A stretch of 64,000 nucleotides of DNA from Meghimatium bilineatum (lineage: Eukaryota > Mollusca > Gastropoda > Stylommatophora > Philomycidae), in assembly GCA_034231615.1 (NCBI GenBank), contig CM067315.1, forward strand, positions 29,118,133 to 29,182,132, written 5' to 3'. Each line of letters starts with the position of its first letter. The first letter of the stretch is position 1. The notes beneath the pieces were generated by a model. The model had not been told where the DNA came from, made no database searches, and saw only the letters and a list, made by a program, of their open reading frames with translations. The translations under genes were made by a program, and so were the position numbers. This document shows, piece by piece, positions 45,372-55,100 of the stretch.

Positions 45372-45840
45372 CTGCAAAAACTGCCACTTAAATTAATCCA
45401 CTGTACTAGTAAGCTGATAAAACAATCACTTAAACTAACCCACTGTGTTAGTAAGCTGATAAAACAATCACTTAAACTAACCCACTGTGTTAGTAAGCTG
45501 ATAAAACACTCACTTAAACTAACCCACTGTGTTAGTAAGCTGATAAAACACTCACTTAAACTAACCCACTGTGTTAGTAAGCTGATAAAACATTCACTTA
45601 AACTAACCCACTGTGTTAGTAAGCTGATAAAACAATCACTTAAACTAACCCACTGTGTTAGTAAGCTGATAAAACACTCACTTAAACTAACCCACTGTGT
45701 TAGTAAGCTGATAAAACAATCACTTAAACTAACCCACTGTGTTAGTAAGCTGATAAAACAATCATTTAAACTAACCCACTGTGTTAGTAAGCTGATAAAA
45801 TAATCACATAAACTAACCCACTGTGTTAGTAAGCTCATAA
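45372..45840. repeat. 42-bp minisatellite just downstream of the host gene
   Basis: About eleven copies of a unit containing GATAAAACAATCACTTAAAC and TAACCCACTGTGTTAGTAAG. Since 42 is divisible by 3, the minus strand carries a 167-codon ORF of 14-residue repeats (SLLTQWVSLSDCFI). It starts about 130 bp past the gene's stop and could fall in the 3' UTR. Confidence 0.9.
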
Positions 45841-45972
45841 ACATCCATTTTTATAGTGATTTCTACATCTATTATGGTAGGATAGGAAAACCCTACAGTG
45901 ATAAAGAGTTATTCAGATCTGAACATTATACTAAAATAAATTTATATTGGCCTAAATTATAAAATACTAAGT

Positions 45973-46191
45973 TTAATCGAGATTGTCAGGTTCTTGAGGT
46001 ATAATAGATTCTGTTAATTTGACATTTTGCTCAACTCCAAATCTACATTTGCAAACTCCTTTCACAATGAAGGTGGGCCGGTTGAGTTTATCCAAAGCAA
46101 AACCTTTCTTGCTATCCAACAATTTAGCCAAACTGACCTGTACTGTAGAGATGTGTTCTCTGTTCCTTTTGTTCTCATATGTGACCAGGAC
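45973..46191 (-). CDS. Exon 4 of the aerolysin-like gene (stop-containing)
   Basis: Acceptor TTCCCCAG precedes codons VLVTYENKRNREHISTVQVS. It encodes 72 residues and ends NLD then TAA at 45975-45973. Phase 0 entry. Confidence 0.8.
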   Translation of the reverse strand, partial: VLVTYENKRNREHISTVQVSLAKLLDSKKGFALDKLNRPTFIVKGVCKCRFGVEQNVKLTESIIPQEPDNLD

Positions 46192-49100
46192 CTGGGGAAG
46201 ATATGATGCTATAATTTAGTCCTCTATATATTTAAAAAAAATAATAACTTACATTAACTTTTTTAGAGCCTGTATATTGATAGTTTGTGTGTGGATCTTG
46301 GACAGTTATCAGTAAAATGAAAAACAAAATATCATTCATTAAAAGAAAATGTTGCAGAAGAATCCTTATAATATCCTGGATACAAAAAAAAGCTCCGGTC
46401 AGTGGCGTAGCGTGGGTTAATGGTGCCTGGGGCGGAATCATAATTTTCCGCCCTTGTGACATAAAAAAATTATGTCAGTGATTATGAAAGACTGGACAAA
46501 AGAAATTTGCTGCCCTCACGATGATGCCGCCCAGGGCGGTCCGCACCCCCCTCGCTACGCCACTGGCTCCGGTAGTGACATCCTCAGAGAGATTCATTCG
46601 AAACTGACACAAAATCAAGATTTCTACCAGATTTCTACAAAAGAGATTTCTACCAGAATTGTGTTGGCATCAAGTTTATTCAATCACCTAACAAACATCT
46701 GGAAATAAAAAACAATGAGTAAATTTACCAAACTATGTCATATCAGGATAAACATATGCTTGTGAAAACTGGGAAAATAACCAAACCACTGGAGAAGAAA
46801 TTAAATTCATTTTAGAAAACTTTTAAATATTGGCTGGGTAGAATTTAAGTCAAAGCAAGTAAGAGAAGACATCAAAAAGCAATATGTTCCTACAATAATA
46901 ATAAGAAAACATGGATTTATATTGGACATTCAATTATAATGCATAAAACAAACAGATACTACAAGCATTAAAATGGGTACCAGATGGAAAAAGAAAAAGA
47001 GGAAGACATAGAAAAACTCTTTGCAGAACAACCATCAATGAGTTTATGACTATGGATCACAACAACTTCGAAGAATTACACACAGTAGTATCACATCACT
47101 CAAACTGGTAGATAGATAGGAGACAGATAGATAGTAGACAGATAGGCAGACAGATAGAGATGGATAGACAGATAGATAGATGGATAGACAGATAGATAGG
47201 TAGGTGGGTAGGTAGATAGATAGGCAGGCAGATAGATAGATAAATGATAGGTAGGTTGGTTGGAAGATAGGTAGGTAGGTTAGATAGAACCTGGATTCCC
47301 TCCAGAAAATAATTACCCAGTACAATAATTTAACCCTATTAAAAGATATAATTTACATATCAGAGGAGCATCCTGATATTGTAGTTAAACCATTCACTTT
47401 GTGCTCAAGAAGTTGTAGTTTATATCCCGTACATTGTATTTTGTATGGAATGTAGATTTTTCTAAAAATCCCTGGGGATTATCTCTTGAAGCTATGGAGT
47501 TATCTTTCATGAGTGTAACTCTTAGCAGGTGGTGTGTCACCTCGTTCAGAGGGATGGAGTACATATGGAATAATCTGAGTATAAATAAGTCAATCCTCTA
47601 TGTCATTTCGACCTTTTCAGCCTTGATTTGTTATTAGGAACCAACATCACTACACAAGGGGCATTCCAATAAATGCTCTGCTTGCCATTCCGTGAGCCAT
47701 CTAAAAGTATATAAGCCCAGTGCCATAGTCGGTTATTTGTTCTGGGTTCCTCTGGTCTTTCCAGTGAGGACACACTATTTCCCCTGTCATTTCTTCTTCT
47801 TATTCTTCTGTGTTCATTCTCAAACTCCTGCAGATGAGCAGGATGTAGTCCGGAGAACAGAAAGTGTTGTGTCATGGTTTACAGAATTGCTGCGATATCT
47901 GTGCCTTTTGGCCTGAAAAATTCGACCTCAGCATGGCTTTAGGTAACTGACCCTATATGGGATGGGACAGCCAACTCCATCTCATATCCCTTAGTCGCCT
48001 TTTACGACATGTGTGAAAGGTAAACAGCTATTCTTTGCTCCCCAATCGGGCCCCAGCAACACACGGGCATGGCCATTTCTATTTCTATCATTCTCAGAGC
48101 ATGTACATTGTCTCCGTCACCATACTCGTCATCATTTTATGGTGTAGGTCTCCATGGCTGCTCTAATTAACTTAGCCCTGTCTCTTCTCATTATTTTGCT
48201 GTCCTTTTTTAACCTATTTGGCAAACTGTCAAAAAGAGCATGGGGTAATACAAAGTTAATAAGTAGCAATATAAAAATATGCTATGACAAATATGATAAA
48301 GGATTCTATGCCAGGATTCTATGATTCTATTGAACTTTCAGTCATCTCCACACACAACAGAGAGAGGCAATAACAAAAGTCTGAAACTGTTGTTATCAAT
48401 GATTCCAATCGATGACTATTAATTACATGTCCCATAGTGTTTGCTGTTGAATAATACTAAAGTAACACGGAACCAAAAAATCTGGCCTGAAGTCAGTAAA
48501 ACAGTATTAGCTAGTAAAAGTGCTTTAGAGCTCATTAAATAGGGGTTATTTTTTATGATAGTTAGGTCTATATTCCTTTTGACATCATTGAGACTAGCAG
48601 GGAACTATGGTTTATATTTTTCTGTGACAACCTATTTTATAGCTATGGCAGATGTCATCAGCAGCCACCTTTACTTTTCTAGCTTTAGTTTGGTACCCTA
48701 ATCTCGAGGATATGCTAACTTTGAAGTTAATTGCTGGTGCAGTGGCATAGCGAGGGGGGGCGGAGGTGCGTACTGCCCCGGGCGGCATCATCGGGAGGGC
48801 GGCATATTTATTTTCGTCCAGTCTTTCACAATCACTGACATATATTTTTAATGTCACAAGGGCGGAAAATTATGATTCCGCCCTGGGTGCCATTGACCCA
48901 TGCTACGCCACTGTTCTGGTGAAATCATCACTAAATAGGAAATTAACTGTATACTTTGTACTAGAAAGACAGTGGTGCACAAACAAGCATGCTAAAAGAG
49001 TGGGGGTACTATAGAGTGCATACCTTTCTCCTTAGAAAAATATCAAATGACATTTAGTACTGTAAAATAAGCAAATTAGAGTGCAGAGAGAAACAGAGGG

Positions 49101-52100
49101 GAAATCTCCCTTTCAAAACAGAGGGAAAATATCCATCCCACAATTTAGACCACATCTCCCTCTCAAAATAGAGGGCAAATCTCTGTCCTAAAGTCAGGTC
49201 AGAACTCTCTCCCAAAATAGAGTAAATCTCTCTCCTAAAATTGAGTGAAATTTTCCTTTTCAAAATAGAGGGCAAGCAAATATCTCTCGAAATTCAGGTC
49301 AAATCTTCCTCCCAAATTAAAGGGCAAATTTCCCTTCCAAAATAGAGAGCAAAATCCCTCTCTCAAAACTGCTTTTTCTCAAAAGGATCATCACAAATCA
49401 CACAAAAATGTAGTGATTGTCATTTTTATTTAGATAAAGGCCTACCCCCCACCCCTCCCCCACCCCACCTCCCAGCTAAACATAATTAAAATTATACATA
49501 TGCATTTGTGATACTACTATGCTACCTCAGTTCCTGTTGACTATATTATAATCTATAATAAGAAACTTAGAGCATCTAGATGATGTTAGTAAAGTAATTT
49601 TCTCTCAACGCCATTCTATCTTGTTTCTGCTTCAACCCTCAGCTACAGACCATCACATACATATCTGTAATTGCTTACCTTTCCTTCAAATGTGGTCAGT
49701 ACTTGGAAATCTCCATTAAAATTATCTTCCTTAATGACCAGCTCTGCTTTAGTCTGGTATCCAGGTGGCACTTCAATCTCATTATCAACTGACCAGGTCA
49801 ATTCTTGTTCAAATGTTTGAGATATACCTTCAGCATAAGAGGGAAAAAAATAATGAAGATTAGATGCTAGTTTTCATACTTAAATTTAAAATAAATGCAA
49901 GTACAATATAATTTTTGGGTTTAAAAATAAAAAATGTACCAATATCACAGCACTGTCGTTACTTTTTCAAATGATGGAAGAACTGATAATATGGAGACAA
50001 GAATTCAAAGAGCTAACTATGTAAATTATGAACGTATACCAATCTTGAAACACACATCCAACCCGATAGAAATAAAAAAGCAAATCATAAATTCAATCGT
50101 CATATCAACATTGAATTACCCTAATTGCAGAACCAGAAAAAGCTTACTATGTTTTAAATGAGATGTCTTAGAAAAGCAGCAAACAGAACAAGAAGAGATC
50201 ATGTGAGGAATGAATAGATTACAAGAACTGTTGGAGCAACATATGTGGTCAAATATATTGAAAAATAGAGACTGAAATGATTCAGCCATTTAATGAGAAT
50301 GAATTGGCTAGCAGCAAGAGCACTTAATGAGAATGAATTGACTAGCAGCAAGAGCACTTAATGAGAATGTATTGACTAGCAGCAAGAGCACTTAATGAGA
50401 ATGAATCCATATTGGCTAGCAGCAAGAGCACTTAATGAGAATGAATCCATATTGGCTAGCAGCAAGAGCATTTAATGAGAATGAATCCATATTGGCTAGC
50501 AGCAAGAGCACTTAATGAGAATGAATTGACTAGCAGCAAGAGCACTTAATGAGAATGAACTGACTAGCAGCAAGAGCACTTAATGAGAATGAATTGGCTA
50601 GCAGCAAGAGCACTTAATGAGAATGAATTGACTAGCAGCAAGAGCACTTAATGAGAATGAATCCATATTGGCTAGCAGCAAGAGCACTTAATGAGAATGA
50701 ATCTATATTGGCTAGCAGCAAGAGTATACAACATGAGAACTGAAAATTGCTGTATTAGACAGTCTGATGGACAGACAGAGACAGGTAGATAGATTATATA
50801 GATACGGTACATTAGATAAGATAGAGAGACAGATAGGCATGGAGACAGACAGATCACAACACAAGGAACATTTACATAAGTGCTCAAATCACCAGTCTGT
50901 CAGCCAAAAGACATCTACATGATACAATAAAGTACTAAAAACTGAGTCACAGTAGCTGATAGGATCACCCATCCTTGAAACAATCTCCCTAGTAGGCAAC
51001 TGATCAAATCTCCCATCCTAGAACCAATGTCCCTAGTAGGCCAATAGCTAGAAAATGTATCTATTGTCTTTTCTCTGATTTTGATGTGAGGTGTCAAAGG
51101 ATTGAATGACAATCGATTTTCAGCTATGGCACATTTGGTCACTTGATATGCAGTAATATTGTGACATCTCAGAATGTTGTTAACTCTTTTCAATCCACTT
51201 TCTTCTTGGTCTTCCTATTTATCTTGCTGTTTCCATTTTCATGTTGTTTTCTCTTTCTGCTGGTCAATAAGGGTTCACTCTCATTAAGTGGTTGATCAAT
51301 TTTATTGTTTTTTTAATATAATTTACCAAAGATTTTGTTTCAACAGTTCGTGTAGTCTTTTCATTCCACACATGATCTCTTCTTGTTCTGTTTTCTGCTT
51401 TTCTTAGACACCTCACTTCACACAGTAAGCTTTCCCTCTTGTTCTTTAGTTAATGCCCATGTCAATGATGTCTGACATTGATAACGCAATGTTGGTATGA
51501 ATATTGAATTTATGGTTTGCCTTTTGGTTTCTAATGGGAATTAAAAATGTTTGAGCCTTGTTTAAGTCAAGTTCTAGTCCACAAAACGTGGATTGCATCT
51601 CATGAATTCAGTCACCAGCAAGAGGCCCTTGTGAAGCTTTACTTCTAGATTTGTCTCTTTGGGGGCCAGGTTTAATATTTTAGGCCACCAAAGATTGGCC
51701 ATGTCTAAATGTGTGTTTTGAAGTCTGCAGACCCTTTTTACATGGGCACTGATCAGTTTGGACAATCTTTTTGTTTTCAAGAGATGTGGTTGTAGTCTAT
51801 AGTGTCCTGTGTGAAGACTGGATATGATAGTGTGCTGTGTGAAGACTGGACATGATAGTGTGCTGTGTGAAGACTGGACATGATAGTGTGCTGTGATCTG
51901 TTCAACTTTAGAATGGGATCTTATGAAAAATGTCTGTTTTTTGACACCATTCGTGTTTGTATTTTCTTTTGAAGAGAGTTCCTTCTCTCTCTTCTGTCTC
52001 TCTTTCTCTAAACATACATTTTGTGAAATGCCACAATATTCTCTGAACTTATCTATCTCTCTGTCTATCTCTCTATCTATCTCTCTGTCTATCTCTCTGT

Positions 52101-55100
52101 CTATCTATCTGTCTCTCTCACACACATGCTTAAACTCATAGTAATGCACTTACTTGTTTCTTTAGTAAGATTGGCTTGAAATCCAGCATTTGCTTCAATG
52201 ACAGGATTTGGTGGTGTCAACTTAATCTGTATGCCTCCTGCATATGTGTAGATCTTGGTGAAGGTGATTGAACAGGATGATTTTGTCCTTCGTTCAGTTC
52301 TCAGAGCGTAAGTTTGATGCTTTGGTGTCTTGTTCATGAAGTTTGCACTAAAAAGAACATGTGATGTTGGCATTGGGGGGATTTCTGGACTAGTGTACTG
52401 TGTTTCTCCTGCAGAAATCAAGAATGTGTATATGAGTAAAGCCATACTGATAAAGCCATAATTTATGGTTATAGACATCAATGCAGCAATGCTTACTATT
52501 ATATTGTTCTAAATTTCTACTTAATGTGATGTTCTTATGTGACACATATTTGTTGGGAGAGAGTAGAGGAATGTATATAAGTAAGCAAGGCTTGAGATAT
52601 AACATAAATTACAATGAACAAGAAACATTGATTGACAGAACATATAAGCAGGAATTTTAGAGGAGCCATTACATATAATATTTTTTCTTGGTTTCAGAAC
52701 TATCAGTGCAGCATGTTAGTGACTCTGTCACTACACTATGACTGCTACTTCCTTTCATGATCTCAGGACAATCAGAACCTGGTCAGCAGGTTAGTAAACC
52801 AGACACTATATTATGATTGTTCTGACATTTCTTGGTATCAGGACCATCAGTACCTGGTCAGTAGGTTAGTGACCCAGTCACTATATTATGGTTTCTCCAT
52901 CCTTCCTTGGTCTTGATGTCAACCAAACCAGAAATATTTATAATTAGGCCTACGTATGTATCTCAGGGATATTGGTACAAGCTTGTGAGGAATTTTCTTT
53001 GAGAAATCAATTTTTGTTTCTTCTCCTGTCAGGAAAGAGATTGGGGAAAAGGATGTTTGGGTTCTTTTCTTTCTATTTCATATAAAATATTTCCCCAATT
53101 TTCTTCTTCCACTTCTTCTGTATTTGATCTCAAGCTTGTACTGGTTAGCAAGATGTTTTTCAGAGAATAAAATGTTCTGTCTTATAGTTATAATGTGTAT
53201 GGCTACAATATCTGCACTATTTGCCTGACACATTCGACTTCAGCACAGCTTTTGGGCTAGAGAGTGAGACAACTAATTCCACCTGAAACATCCTTAGTAG
53301 CTTCTTATAACATGCATAACAGGCTACATTGTTGCTATTCTTTGCCTCACCCTTTGAGATATGGTAACAAATGAATTGTTTGTTAATTTGTGTTAACTGT
53401 GAGTTATATTTTTATGATGAGGTGAGGGAATTTGCCCTTACACCAAGAACAAAGCATGCTGTAAAATTAGTGTGAAATTCCTAACCCCCCCCCCACTCTC
53501 CCTTCCCCCAATCCTTTCACAATTTTCACAGAAAAAGATAAACATCCTTATCACAAATCCTGAATACTAACCCTTCAAGGGTGCCATTGTGGAAATGTTG
53601 ACGCAAAGATTCCAGACATGTTTTCCTGTTCTTAGTTCCTTGTTTGAGTGTGAAGTAGAAATGTAATCCTGTCAATCTTTAATATTTCAATCTCTACTTT
53701 CTGTGGCAGGTTTGATGCAGACCATATCATCTTTACATATGCTGCTAGTCATGAAAAACACTGGTCAAACACTATATTCCCCAGTACGACTCAATATTCT
53801 GGAAACACTGGTCAAACACTATATTCCCCAGTACGACTCAACATCATGGAAAAAGGGAAAACATTGCTTTTTTATACTTTCCTTTTCCTGCTCCTTTTCT
53901 TTCATAATAACAATAATAATATAGACCCCCCCCACCACCACCACATTTAATGTTATTTATTTTCTATTTTCGGAACCCCCATCCCTTCTCCCTCCTTAAG
54001 AAAGTTGCATCAAGGGCTGTACATTCTTCTGAAAGGGGGGGGGAGAGGTTACCTAAAACATAAAATAAAAAGTAATTTCTTCCTTTTCGTGGACAATTCT
54101 TTCACTTTTGTGAGATTGCCAACGAAAGATTACGTTTTGACAAAAACGCCTTCATCAGGGCAGAAGACAGCAAATGCTGACTGAAGTTCAGAACAAGAAT
54201 TTTTTATTTGTAGTATATCCTATTCAGGGTGTAGTCACCTGTGTGCTGTCCAAGCCCAAAAGGGGAGCAAAGAATAGTAGCATTGATTACCTTTCATGCT
54301 TGTTGTAAAAGGCGACTAATGAGATTCTGAGGTAAAGTTGTCCATCTCATCCCATATAGGGCTAAAGGGACCCAGATCCCATGCTGAAGTCTGTGTTAGG
54401 CCAACAGGCATATATATTGTTGCCAAGCTATAAACCATGACACTATGCATTCCATTCTCCTGACTACATCTTGCTAATCTGAAGGAGTTTGAAATGGAAT
54501 GCAGAAGGATGTAACCATCAACCCATCCAGTTCTGGCTATAGTGATTATATAGGCAATATAAATACATTCAGGAGTTTGCCATTGTTTTCTGAATGGTCC
54601 AGATTTTGTCTGCAGGGGAATGTGAATCCAGTACCTTGACTGTCATATACATATGCCATATTGGCTTATTTAAAGCTAAATTAGAGAAATTTTGCCTTTT
54701 TCAGGTGTATTTGACATCAAGAAAATTGGTTTGGCTTTTTGGAATTTTTTTGGCTTTTTTCAAAATTAGTCATTAGTAATTCAAAAGTAACTTTGCAATA
54801 TATATTTGTATATGCTAAAATGATATTCTGATGTTTTTGTTAGAAAGTATAAATTTAATATCAACATATTTACAGATTACATACTGACTTTGTGGGCATC
54901 TGTTGCTAAGTCGATAGAGGCACTGACAAGGCAAAAGATCAAGCAATAAGGACCTCTGTTAGTTTTCAAATAGGTGACTAGTTTGAAAGTGCAAGCACCA
55001 ATAGCGATAAAAGTCTGACCTACAAGTAATATGGATACAGACATCCTCTGTTCAGTAGATGTATCTCCTTTCTGTATGCAAATAAAATGCATATGTCATT

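Noticed and set aside
45341-45844. 167-codon ORF of 14-residue repeats as a repeat-domain protein
   Set aside because: Unit is 42 bp, so any open unit stays open. No start context, splice or domain evidence, and it lies in post-gene sequence.
54130-54164. Active hammerhead ribozyme
   Set aside because: The conserved core has a GAAA to AAAA change and I could not draw helices I and III.
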